Shown here: positions 25,360 to 37,200 of the stretch, piece by piece | Layout: each line of letters begins with the position of its first letter | How positions within the stretch are numbered: position 1 is the first letter of the stretch | Assembly: GCF_027744825.2 (NCBI RefSeq) | Contig: NC_071335.1 | Location: 29,897,501 to 29,961,500, forward strand | From: Synchiropus splendidus | Taxonomy: Eukaryota; Chordata; Actinopteri; Syngnathiformes; Callionymidae | DNA: 64,000 nt | Reading direction: 5' to 3' | Position numbers and translations under genes: made by a program | The notes under the pieces: generated by a model | What the model saw: only the letters and a program-made list of their open reading frames with translations | What the model was told of the DNA's origin: nothing | The model's database searches: none

Positions 25360-25422
25360 CAGAGGGAGGACTGCCATCTAGTGGGCTCTGAAAATCAGGA
25401 CAGTGCTTCACGAAGCTTCATC
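25360..25422 (+). mobile_element. Palindromic MITE, right-arm remnant
   Basis: Only the right arm remains (GGCTCTGAAAATCAGGACAG). Its core at 25371-25384 reads CCACTAGATGGCAG on the minus strand, an exact CTCF-consensus match. It is about 0.5 kb upstream of the chrna3 start codon. Confidence 0.65.
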
Positions 25423-25520
25423 CTCAAACCATGATGCTCAAAACCATGCTCAATTTTCTTCCCTTTGTTTTCAAGTTTTCTCATTTTCTTTGTATCATCT
25501 GACTTGGTTTTCGGGTGTCT

Positions 25521-25640
25521 TTTATTTTTATTTGTATTTTTATTTTTATTTGTATTTTTATTTGTATTTTTATTTTTATTTTTATTTTTATTTTTATTTT
25601 TATTTTTATTTTTATTTTTATTTTTATTTTTATTTTTATT
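25521..25640. repeat. (ATTTTT)n hexanucleotide array
   Basis: Roughly twenty units of a TATTTT-type hexamer, the first few with a G variant (TATTTG). It yields spurious long open frames of alternating Phe-Leu, Ile-Phe or Asn-Lys on the two strands, which are not genes. Confidence 0.9.
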
Positions 25641-26282
25641 CACCTGGGCATTCAATGGACTGCACGTACTGTTGCACATTCACTGAAAGCAACACCTAAA
25701 ATATTCAACAAAGGATGAGAACTTCTTAAACAATCCAAACTACGTGTCCGAACACAAACGTATTGAATGACGTCAATCCTGACGCGAGGCAGCTGCAAAC
25801 CAACCGGGAGCTGTCTGAGGTGCTGAAGTGCTCAGCTCCACCTCGCCACAAGAAGCGGCTGGATTTAGGTGTGGCTGTCAAAAAGGCTTTAATCCGAAGA
25901 CATCCTGATTGAGAGAAGTTTCAAACGAGCTGAGCCGAGTCTTCTAGCGTGCTGGCCTCCCCAGGTGGATGTTTACAAACTCACTGCTATCACTCCTTAT
26001 GAAGTTTAATTTTAGCACCTCATTTTTCACGCTCAGTTCCACATCATCAGTGTAATTGTGGCAGATTTGCTTTGCTGAGCTGCGGAGTGAACCAGACACA
26101 ACCTGGGGATGTTCCACTGTGACGTTCACCGCCTCCTACAGTGTGTTAGGTGACATGCAGAGCAAATATGGAAGCGCTTAATCACACTCTGTGTTTTGTT
26201 TTCTCCTTCATATTCTCTTTGCGTATAGCCAAGGGAAATTTGGTTTCACAAATATATATATTTTTACATTATATATTTTATA

Positions 26283-26640
26283 TTTTCCTTTCGACTTCTC
26301 CCTTCAGGGGTCTCCACAGCGAGTCATCCTCCATCTCACCCTGTCCTCTGCTTCCTCTTCTCTCAAACTTCATGTCCTCCTTCACCACCTCCATAAACCT
26401 CCTCTTTGGCCTTCCTCTCCACCTTCTGCCTGGCAGTTCCAACCTCAACATCTTCCTACCAATGTACTGGCTCTCTCTCCTCTGTACATGTCCAAACCAT
26501 CTCCATCTAGTCTCTCTGACTTGGTCTCCTAAACACCTGAGCACATGTGCTGTCCCTCTGATCCTATCCATCCTTCTCACTCCCAGAGAGAAGCTCAGCA
26601 TCTTCATCTCTGCTACCTCCAGCTCTGCCTCCTGTCTTTT
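26283..26640 (-). mobile_element. LINE C-terminal fragment, second copy
   Basis: The minus strand reads [40 protein letters not shown], then ELPGRRWRGRPKRRFMEVVK, the extreme C-terminus of the same LINE ORF family. It overlaps the 4.9-kb fragment in the RCLGDQVRE part. A TA microsatellite abuts its 5' side. Confidence 0.72.
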
Positions 26641-26641
26641 C

Positions 26642-26676
<35 letters not shown>

Positions 26677-28424
26677 GTTTTATTATTTATTTTGGTTCAT
26701 ATGTTGTTGTATATCAAAAAATGTGATACTTGTGCGGTGAATTAAATTTGATACTGTTATGAGTCGGATTATTTATAGTTTTAATTTGCCTGGCTGCTGA
26801 CACACACGCACACACACGCTCCCATCTTCATCATTTCTTCATGCCTGGTGTCACACTAATCACCTTCCTCAAATTTCCACAAGAGCGACATTATCACAAC
26901 ATTCCTCTGGTCTCTCTTTTTTTTCAGGGGGTTGATCAGATCTAATCCCGTCTGACGAGCGCCACGCAAACAGGCCAGATGAAGGGAAACAGAATGAGAA
27001 CAGCAGAGATAATGTCTTTCCGCTGTTGCCGCTGTCACCGCCTGAGCTCGCCGCGTGGCGTCCCCGCACGCTCGGCTCTGTGGGCTTACCAGCGAGGAGC
27101 ATTCAGAGGGAGGACTAAGGTGGGAATCGATGTTTCTGCCAGGACGTCTTAGTGTGAAGCACCGTAACCGCCATCCTGCCCTCCGCTATGTTTAATTCAT
27201 GCCTTTGCAAAAGTGACACAATGCGACTCGCGTTTCCTTTCCATTCCTCTATTCACACAAAGAAATTTTAACTATAATTTTCCCGATTTCGTCAACAGTT
27301 TTTCGGATCCTCTCCGGCTCACCGCCGCCACCTCACATATGCTTCCCTGCACTCATTCCGCGCTACCTTGGGTGGAAGACACATAAAAATATCTCCCTCG
27401 CAACAACTCTTAGGCCACCCTGAATTATTCACCACCACATATCTGCACCACATTCCTGACCCCAAGTGAAGTGCTTTTCTTTTCAAGTCCACCCCGGACT
27501 TTTTAAATGCGTTTTCTGATTGTCTCACTGCAGCATCGGGGTGGAATATTCAGGACACGTGCAGGAACAGCTTCCCCGACTTGCTGGAAACCATAGAATC
27601 AATGCTGCAACCATTCACAGGAAGTGAAGGTGACTAATGGGGGCGCAAATGCTTTTTGCATTTTTTAGTCAGCTGACCCTGACTCCTTAGCAACACCTCA
27701 TTCTCCACACCCACTGATATCATTGGTTGTCTTCATCATCGTCTGGACACCTGGTGTGTCTCCTCTTCCTGTTTCCAAACCATCTTTCCTTCCAAACTTC
27801 TCCTCATGAACTGTACTGACCTACCACTGAATAAAACGTGCTCTGTCCTCCATTGAATGCAGATCTGACCTCACATTTCCTCGAAAAACCAGCGTGTTTA
27901 CGAGACCTCCCGCAGCAAAGTCAAACTTCAGTTTGACAGCAACAGAGTAAAAATAAACATCCAGAAATACATGCTGCTTTGCTGCCCCTCTTGGGATGCT
28001 GAATGTCATGTGGTTCGCTTCCCTTTTAGCCTATATGTCGGCGCTTCAATTAATCTTAGCGGACGATGAGGCTATTTTCCCCCCCCCCTCCGGACAAAGA
28101 AACCGCAGACTCAGCGTATTTTACAAGCTGTGATGTTTTGGAAAGGTGAAACTCGGTGCTGCGTACCTTCAACGTTGGGGAGCAACCTGCAACAATCCAT
28201 ACAAATAAAGTCATGACCAGAACTGATGGAGCTCCCGGCATGTCACATGACACCAAGGTCATGTGACATGAAGGGCTGCCTCCATATATTATTAATGATG
28301 ATACATGATGAGGTGTGCTATGGCATGTTCTGATCTAGTGTTACGGTTTTTAACATTCAGTGTAAACATTAGATCTGTCTTTGGTGTGATAAATGACACC
28401 CATTGTGATGCAATAATGGAGTGA

Positions 28425-28556
28425 TGAAGCTTCATGAAGCGTCATGAAGCAGTGTAGCGATCTCAGTGAATTGCAGTTCAAATTCAAAGATTAAGAGAAG
28501 ACAGTGCCATCTAGTGGCTGCTGAAAGCAAGTGCACTGTTTCATGAAACCTCATCA
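28425..28556 (+). mobile_element. Palindromic MITE copy, left arm degraded
   Basis: The right arm is intact (CACTGTTTCATGAAACCTCA), and the core at 28504-28517 (minus, CCACTAGATGGCAC) is an exact CTCF-consensus match. It lies in the chrna3-chrnb4 intergenic region. Confidence 0.7.
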
Positions 28557-29433
28557 AAATACTTACTTATTTATTTAGTCTTTCTTAAACTCAACACTTT
28601 TATCCAGCCTTTTTAAAGACAGTGATTTATTTTCACTAACTGGCAGCAGGGCAGATAGATGGATCAGAATTAGATTTATAAATCTAAAGTGACGGCAGGT
28701 GTGCTGCTCCGTGGATTTAATCCAACGCGCATGGAATCACTTTGGCTCTTATTGTTGATGATAGGAAGCTATAAACTGTCCGGCGAGCAGTGGTGGAGAG
28801 GAATTCTCAAATGGCAATGTTGCTACGTGGTAAGTGGCGGCTAAGAGCATCTCACTCCTTAATGCTTCCACAGCGTATCTTTTATTGAGCAGAGCGGCTG
28901 GACAGAGGAGGGGCTTTACTGTTAGAGAGAGGTGTACAGAGGCTGGAGACCACAGCGATGTATGGAAAAGTGAGATGGATCAAAGGCTTTGCGTTTGTTA
29001 ATATGATAAAATAATAAGTCAACAATTGCTCCTCGTGAGAGCTGTTTAGCTAGTGATGGGTTTTCTGAACCGAAAATCTTAAAATGACTTGATTTGTGGA
29101 AGAAAAACAAAGTTTGAAAATGCTCAGTAGCTTGGCGCTAATAAACAATTGCTCTCACACAAGCTAACTCCAGAAAAAAGTAGGTGACATCCAGAAGTCA
29201 GTATTGATGATAGAAAAAAAGAGTCAGAAAAGGAAAAAAAAATCAGCAGAGATTTCCGTTTTGAGATGTAGTTATCACTGAAGAAATGCGTGACACCTCA
29301 GGTCACTGCGGCGTTGGCGTACGCATCTCCGACAGCTGAACTACCTTGTTCGATTGTTTGACCCAGAGAAGCACAACAACACATCTGTCAGCCTTCATCC
29401 TCCCATCAACCTTCTATTGAGCGACTGCTGCCG

Positions 29434-29457
29434 CACACACACACACACACACACACA
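29434..29457. repeat. (CA)n microsatellite
   Basis: About 12 CA units, followed after AGCGGACG by a second short CA run, which suggests a local duplication of the CACACAGCGGACG block. Confidence 0.85.
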
Positions 29458-30093
29458 GCGGACGCAGACACCTCACACACACAGCGGACGACCGCCGTAA
29501 ATATGTGTTTTGTCGATAGCTGTCCGACACCGAAGAGGCTTGCTGTGCTTTTGCTGACTCAGCAAAAGGTCTCGTGGCTCACTTTTGCTGAGATAAAGGA
29601 TCTGGGTCAGTTAAATTTTATCACAGACGATTAATGTGTTCATTCATGCAGTAACATGAAAGTACTCCGTCTTCAGACGCTGCAGAGAGCTGGGGGGGGG
29701 AGGTTTCACCTGGTATTACCTTCCCCTTGGCAGATGGACAAATGTGGGGCACATGATAAAATCCTGCTGTTGTGTTGTCCGAGTTGGTCTCCACATCTGT
29801 CACCATTTAGTTCACAGTGAATGTTCTTTTGGGTGATGGACCATCATCATCATCATCAAGCTTCATCTCTTATCTTCAGAGTCCATAAAACTTTATTTAT
29901 AAAGCAGGATTGCTGAACAGACATGTTGACATTAATTGTTAGTGATGCATAAAGGAAATTCAACATGACTCAGCCAAGGGGTTGCGTTGACCTGTTCAGT
30001 GTCGAGTGTGATGATGTATGAATGGGTGCAGCCCATTTTGGCAATGGAAGCAGGGCGGGGTACAGCTGTTGGTCCAGCTGGGTGTAATGGACT

Positions 30094-30260
30094 GGTGAGG
30101 CTTCGTGAAGTCGCGTCCTCATTTTCAGAGCTCAGTAGGTGGCGCTCTTGGTTTAAAAATAATGTGAGGTTTCTTTGAAATGATTGTCAAAGATTTTAGA
30201 GGAAAAAATGCCGTCTAGTGGGCTGAAGATGAGGATGCTGTATCATGAAGCTTCATAAGC
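30094..30260 (+). mobile_element. Palindromic MITE copy, diverged
   Basis: Arms and centre are recognisable (GAGGCTTCGTGAAG at left, ATCATGAAGCTTCATAAGCC at right). The left core TCAGTAGGTGGCGC has one mismatch. It lies just left of a LINE-like fragment. Confidence 0.7.
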
Positions 30261-30319
30261 CTTTCAGTAGTGTGTGGCTACCTCCAAAATATTGCAAATA
30301 GTATCTTCAAACGTCACAC

Positions 30320-30690
30320 TCACAGAGGAAAAAAAGGCATGAATGAGGACAGTGAGATGGTGGCGAGTGACAGATGTTTTCTGGTGGGACCATCAAGGAC
30401 CAGCTTCTTTTGTTTGCTGTAGATGAGGATAGAATCTCTAAGGACCATGATGTTTGCTGACAATATAGGGATTTGTGGTGAGAAATGGTGAAGTTTCAAG
30501 AGAGAGGCTTGGACAAGTGGAGAGGAGAGACACTGGTTTAAATGGAGGTACCTGCCTTTAGGAGAGGAGGAGGTAAGGTTCATGGATGTGGTAAATGAGG
30601 CCATGGAGAGGATCGATGTAAGAAGGGAGGATGATAAAGATGTGGCAACCGCTGACAGTAGATGCAGAAAGGAGAAGTAAAAGACATGTT
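30320..30690 (+). mobile_element. Degraded LINE reverse-transcriptase fragment
   Basis: The plus strand contains a broken reading with MMFADNIGICGE, resembling the FADD catalytic motif of RTE-like reverse transcriptases, followed by EAWTSGEERH and LPLGEEEVRFMDVV in shifting frames. Stop codons and frame changes show it is dead. Assignment rests on motif resemblance only. Confidence 0.35.
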
Positions 30691-33276
30691 TCACACAGAA
30701 AACACACTTTAGATACATGGTATTTGGTGCCCACATGAAAAGATTTTATCCACGTTTACAGATTGTCGTCCATTTCAACAGCTCATCTGGTTCCTCATCA
30801 CCGTGGCAACAGTTCGGTCCGTACTCTTGGGCAAGTTTTTTTTTCCATTGACAGTAGAATGCACAGTTTTTGATCTTGTTGAAAACAATTTCAGTGTCTT
30901 CATGAACAGAAACACAGACTACACAGAGTGAACACTTTCAACGAATAAAACAATCAATTGCCAAAACTTATAAATGAAGGTTTCTTTTTTTCCAAAATTC
31001 AACATATTAATATGCAACCTTTTAGTGTGTCTATATAGAATTATGTCACCTGGTGCTTCTTGCTTTATCTATGATCACCTCTGATCCTAAGTTGAGGATT
31101 AATACTAGATTGATAGAGGAATATATTTTTTTAATTAACAACACAGGCAGAAAATGCTTTTTTTTTTAAGATACATTTTCCAGAAAAGTGGGGCTGAAGG
31201 CAGATTCGATGTCCTGCAGACAGTACCTGTGTTTTCAACGGTACCTGTCAGTCTGGAGTTAGGTTTCATCCATCTGAACTTTTAGGATTCCTTTTTTTGT
31301 GTTGTCTCAAAAGTTGTATTCAATGACATGTGGTCGTGGGACAACTTTAGAAAGGAAGGAAACTGGGGCACCATATTTGCTTCTGGTTTGCACGTACTAA
31401 AACCTGTGCTGACCAAATCTCTCTCATGCAGCAGTCTTTCAAATGAGCAAAATAGTCAGACCCAACTAGTACTTTTAGAGCAACAAATGTGCAGTTTTGC
31501 ACACTATTTTCTTTCTGATTTATCAATCTTTCGCATGTCGAAGTTGTGTTTTTATTTAGCTTGATACAAACGTATACGCAAATCGGTGTTGTCTACACCC
31601 AGTTGCAGTGGTTCTGGTGAGCTTTATTTATTTATTTATTTAAAGTATTTATTCAAAGTACACTATTCTTACATTGACTCAAATTTCTACTCAGTTCCTG
31701 CTGTTCTAGTCCTTTCCTTGTCCCATGGTGGTCCATTTCCTCCGAGGAACAGTCTGAGCACTATTTTGTACGCGCAAACAAGGATTCAAGTAAATCTGTC
31801 CCTTTGGAAATTATTCAAATATTTCAAAAACATCTAAATCAAGTTTTTTGTGTCCAAAGAGTATATGATTTTAAGCAAGTAAACTGAACTGGTGCTTGAA
31901 ATTTGTGTCCCAATAAAGTCCTGGGTGAAGTTCCGAGGCGCCTCACAGATGCTCCACATTGGTCCACTGGTGTAGAAGACAGCCAGTTTGGAGCCAGTCT
32001 GGTCGCCGCTTCTCTTTCACGGTGACTGTAGTACATCTGCAAGTCGTGGCAATCCTAAAAATCCCCATACCTGAAACATAAGGACATAAAATCAACAAGT
32101 ACACTCAGGACTTGGTGGAAGTTCTCCAGCTATAGATTCATAAAAAAATGTCTTCACCCTGAAGATTCTTTGTGCCACCTAGTTACGTCAGATAAAGACA
32201 ACGGACTGATGAATCATGTGAGTTACAACATACATTTAACATGAGCCGATACTTGACAACGAAATAAACAAGTGGCCAGTCTCCTCCTCAGCCATACTGC
32301 CTCTTGATTGGTCGAGAAGTCAATAGTCAGCCTATCATGGTTTGAGTTTTCCCTTGTCATGTTGGGGGTTCACTTCCGCATGTTGACTATGACACCGAAA
32401 GTGAAGAAAGGAGCCATTTAGCTCACTGACAGTTAACACTGAACTACACTGCAGTCAGTTTTGGCGTAAAATTGAAATTACTTGTTGCTCATTCAGCATA
32501 AAAAAAGAAAAATCATCATCATCATGGAGCATCCTTTGAACGACAAAATATGTGAGCAAAGTGAAGTAAAGTAAAAATGATATTTAAATGAAAGATTCAT
32601 GAATTGTCTAATGCTGTTGCGCGTGTGCACTGCTGCTCAGATGAAGGAGCCGCAACAAGCTGGCTGAGCGTCCGCATGTGGCACCGGGGCCTGGGGTTGC
32701 TAACCTGTGGTGTCGAGTGACATTCTAATGGCATTAGTGGGCTGTCTTCCGAATAATGTGCCTCACCCAGGGAGCAATTCACTGTACAACCGCCGGCGCT
32801 GCCCTTCATGGAGGCTTCAGCGACTAAGAAGCGTGCATGGAAAAGGTGTGTTGCCTAAACAACATTGACTTGTGTGGCTTTAAAGTCCAGTAAAAAAGTG
32901 CCAACATCAAAAATGAATGACTCATTTGGACAATGACAGTCAGAGGCTACAGTGAAAACAGACAAAAGATATGTCTTCACACACAAGCTTGTTAACCAGG
33001 AACAGAAAAATCATTTCTCTCTATGCTATTCATCATTTCATCTTTGTGCACTTATCTGAGGACAGGACACGAGGGCTGCTCTCAAACTAAATCTCCTCTC
33101 CATTAGAATCTCTTTATCATTCCGCGTGGAAAACAGAGGCGCTCTCTGGCCAAGTCCCTGCGACGTGTCCTCGCTTTACCCCAAGGTCTGTATACGCCAG
33201 GAGCACTTCTGCAGGGGGCAGGTACAGGAGGCATCCCAGTACCATCAAACCACACAGCTGCCTGATCTAAAGGTCT

Positions 33277-33810
33277 ATGGAGGGATATCGCTGACATCGA
33301 GATGTGAATGCTAAAAAAACAATTGAATTCTGAAAAAAAAACAAATCCAAATGTTAAGAAATTCAATCCGAAAAATGGTGGTTTCGATGCCGTGTTTTTA
33401 AGGTTTGAATATGACAAAAAAAAAAAACGGTTTAACATAGCATTTTAAAAGGTTTTCAATACAGTATGAAAATGAATCATTTGATTTAAGTTAAGTGAAG
33501 TTTTTTAGATTTAAGATTTAAGTAATATAAAGTTTTGGTGCAGTGCTGAACATCACCCCTCAAACCGCACTTCAGAGTCTTGATTCGGCTCCGCCCACTG
33601 AGCAAGGACACGCCCCCGACGCCATTTCTGTTCAGTTTTGAACTCGTAAAAAAAAGTTTAAAATCAGAAAAAAACTTTTTAATCCGTGAATCCAAATTGA
33701 AACAAAAAAACCATCTTCATATTACTAATTTGTATTGTATTGAAAACTTTTTAAAACACTTTTTTTATTTTTTTTTTATTCAAATCTCGATGGCAGAGAT
33801 ATCCCTCCAT
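33277..33810. mobile_element. Fold-back element with 33-bp terminal inverted repeats
   Basis: The left end ATGGAGGGATATC..CTG..CATCGAGAT.TGAAT (33277-33309) is repeated in inverted orientation at 33778-33810 with only a few mismatches. The interior is A/T-rich near both ends and has a GC-richer centre (TCGGCTCCGCCCACTGAGC). No coding capacity is apparent. It is probably a MITE-class DNA transposon; the family is not recognised. Confidence 0.55.
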
Positions 33811-34082
33811 AAAACACTGAGAGTTTCTGACACCCTGTGGAGCCACTCTTGTGTGCCTTATTCTAAATTCTCCCGGATCTCCTGGGAGTCACACAGGGTT
33901 GGAGTTCAGTACCAGAACCCACTCGCGAGGAGTCAATCCTCATACCAACCACCTCACTGTCAAAAAATATTTGGGATTTTTAGCATGAAAAGTTCATTGC
34001 CAAGCCCCTTGAATCCCCAAAATATGGTGCGACTCTGTCAGACATAACTATACAACCCAAATCCTTCTTTGTTGTTTGATAC

Positions 34083-34232
34083 TCACTCTGCCTCATCAGC
34101 GGTTGGTGTGTTGTAACTCTGGAACAGCGGCTGCATGAAGAGCCCCAAAGTTCCCACCACACACACAAGGATGAAGATCCACAGGAACAGACGGTCTATC
34201 ACCATGGCGACGTACTTCCAGTCCTCTATTAT
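34083..34232 (-). CDS. chrnb4: chrnb4 exon 6: M4 and C-terminus
   Basis: After acceptor CCTGTGCAG the exon reads [20 protein letters not shown], completes M4 and ends [12 protein letters not shown] with the stop at 34083-34085. The short acidic tail is typical of a beta subunit. The 2.7-kb intron before it contains a pogo-like transposon copy and a palindromic MITE. Confidence 0.94.
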   Translation of the reverse strand: MIEDWKYVAMVIDRLFLWIFILVCVVGTLGLFMQPLFQSYNTPTADEAE

Positions 34233-37200
34233 CTGCACAGGCATTGACAAGTTGGGATCATTAAAGGTGATAATAGGAGGAATGGGCCAGTTAAACGTGC
34301 CGGATGGTTTGGAGGTTTCGAAGATTGATTTGTTGCCAAGTGTGTTCATGAACTGCTTCACTAAGGATTGGAACCACAGTAGCGAAAGTGTCACACTTTC
34401 CGTGCACAGACACAATACTTGATTTACTCCATTACCCACTTGACAGACGCATACATGATATACACAGCTGTATACCAGAATATTGTTGTGATCTCCGTGA
34501 TAGTTCACTTGCTCATTCAGTCTTGAACTCCAACTCCAGCTTTGCATCTTTGTCTTTGACACTATGAACAAGGGCACAGCCCAGTCCTTAACTGCTGCTC
34601 TTGATCCAACATGCTTAATCCACAAAATGTTAAACTGCACACTTTTAACAGTAATCGGAAACTATTCAGAGACTATTTCAGCCCTGAAATGTCTTTAAAG
34701 CAGAGAGTCAATGGGTTGTAATAGTCTCAAAACTACTGTACTACGCCCTAAAATGACTTCAATTGTGAATAGTTGAAGTCTGAATAAAAGCCATCACCAA
34801 CAGCAATATCACATCTTGCTGCGCTTCACATATTTGTTTGGCTTTGATTCCAGATATGATCCCATATTTTAGGCAAGATTGTCTCACTGTTTTTCCTCTA
34901 TAATATACAGTGGTACCTCGGTTTTCGAACGTCCCGGAATTCGAACAAATCGGAGTTCGATCAAAAATTGTTTTGCTTCTGATTTCAAATGAAAATCCAG
35001 AACTCGAACGCCTGAAAGCTGGAAAAAACATAACGCGCGCAGACCGATCAGCTGACCCACGACGCACTTTGTTGTTGTGTATAACGCAGCCTCTGTATGC
35101 AGACGTGTCCCGTTAGCTACATTTACTGACTGTTTTTTCTTCATATTGAGGTATAAAACCTTTCCTGTCTCCACACTGGACCGTGGTAGAGTGTCACAGG
35201 GGAGGTGCTCGCTCTCCACACCACTCCAGGGTTTGATGTCCTGTTGTGGGCTGGAGCTGGGACAGGGATGAGTCGAGTCTGGGACAGAGCGTGACTTAGT
35301 TTATGACTTTGTCACAGCCAAACTGCACAGAAGCGCACATTCAGAGCTGGACACGCACCGGGCACCTCTTCACTTCTGGAGAGACGTCACTCACTCGGCA
35401 ACCCCTCCCACATGCAGCGGCCACACACATAGAGGAACAGCGCACCTGCAACACTCTACATTCACTCCTACAAAAGACTATTTTAAGGCTTGGAATGCAT
35501 TAGTTCTTTTTCCATTCATTGTAATGGGAAATATCGATTCAGATTTCCAACAATTCGCTTCTCGAACGGCCGTCTGGAACGGATTGTGGTGGAGAACCGA
35601 GGTACCACTGTGTATACAAACCCTAATGCTCAAGATTATGATTCCCTACATTCAGAAAAAGATTACAAAAAGTGTCTAATCTTAAAGGTGTTTTTAATTC
35701 TGAGACATCTAAACTGAGCTCTCATGAGTCACACAGCTTCGGAACACATTAAAGGATTATCACGTTTTATGTATTTTAAGATACACATTCAAGGAAAGGA
35801 TTGTTCATTATATGACAGTATATAAATGACGGGAGACCATTAGCTGACCAAGAAATCTCTTGGTCAACTCATACCGCTTGCTTTCAACTACTGAAATTAC
35901 ATGTTGTTTAACTGCTATGCCTCACTGCAATTTGTTGTAACTTGTTGGACGTTAAACTTAAGTAATTTTGTCCTGTAAGTATTTTTTTAATCTACTACAC
36001 ACTACAATTTGGGCCAATAAGTGGAAAAAACTGTAGTAGCAACATGACTCACATTACAATATATGTACCTTAGATCACGTGACAACTCCTAGAGTAGTAC
36101 TCATTAACACACGTGCCCAATGACGGCCATATTTGAGCACCTACATGATGTTAGATTTGAATGCATCTACAGACATGACACATTCTCACTCCAGCGGTAT
36201 CATAGCTTGCCTATTCTCAAGTGGGCATTTCATGGTGTTTTCGTTGTTACAACACAGCTGATGGTATTTGATTTGAACTTGACAGACTCACAGTAGTGAA
36301 GAGTATCATGACACAGAGGGTTGATGAAACAGTGTCCTAATTTTCAGAGGCCACTAGATGGTGCTGTAGGTTTAGAAATGATCTGAGGTTTCATTGAATT
36401 AGCGGGCCGCAAACAGTGCCATCTGGTGGCTTCTGAAAATCAGGACGCTGTTTCATGAAACCTCATCTACCCATCGCTATCTCACTGTATTCATAACATG
36501 GGGGACGATCATGACCACATGGAGTACTACACTTACCGTGTGACATGAAATTGTCTTACAGAACCTGAAGCAGCACCACCCAGTGGTTTACCCGAACCAC
36601 TGTCTTTTTATTTCGTGTTGGGCAGCTGATACATGAGTCAATGCATCAACATGCAAGAAAGAAGGCTGAGGCAAAGTCCACTTCACTATCACAATAAACA
36701 TCTCAGGAGTGAGAATGTGAAAATGTGAGAAACATGATGTGAATTCTTGTAGTATTATATTGTTTGATGGATACCGTACACGGCTTTACTTAACATGACC
36801 CAAAACTTGTTAAAAATTGACCATTTCTAAGGCACAAGTGTCAAAAATGGAATGACTGTCTCGACCGTCTCGTATTCTCACAGGAAACAGACTCTCACCC
36901 CGTCATCGTCGTCTTCTGTCTTCATGTGTTCTGCGATGTATTTCACTCCCTCCACTGCTTCCTCCAGATGAGCCTCCAGCTGAGAACTTAACGGCTTCCT
37001 GAAGTCTGAGCCACCCCCACCTCCATCTGGAAGCTCCCCCAACTTCCAGTAGAATCGGTTAGCAAATTCTTCATTCACATAATAGGACTCCGCCTCCGTT
37101 TTGCTCTTCGCTTTCCCCCTCTTGTCGGCGGCGGAGGAGGCGGTCTCTCGACGGAGCTTGTCTCGGACCTTGAAAGAGCCTGGTCGCCTCATCAGAAGCA

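Larger units (their letters stand above)
25081..34082. other. Intergenic region between chrna3 and chrnb4
   Basis: The 9 kb between the chrna3 promoter and the chrnb4 stop contain no supportable gene. It holds three MITE copies (25360, 28425, 30094), an ATTTTT hexamer array, two LINE fragments (26283 minus, about 30320 plus), a CA microsatellite at 29434-29457 and the fold-back element at 33277-33810. The 3' UTR of chrnb4 should occupy the right end. Confidence 0.55.

Noticed and set aside
25395..25718. Overlapping open frames rich in Asn-Lys, Phe-Leu or Ile-Phe dipeptides
   Set aside because: Produced entirely by the ATTTTT hexamer array; no non-repetitive coding part.
35303..35503. Open frame repeated at 44091-44294 with nearly the same peptide
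   Set aside because: Both lie at equivalent positions in the two copies of a non-autonomous DNA transposon; no transposase motif, so similarity reflects repeat identity and not gene duplication.
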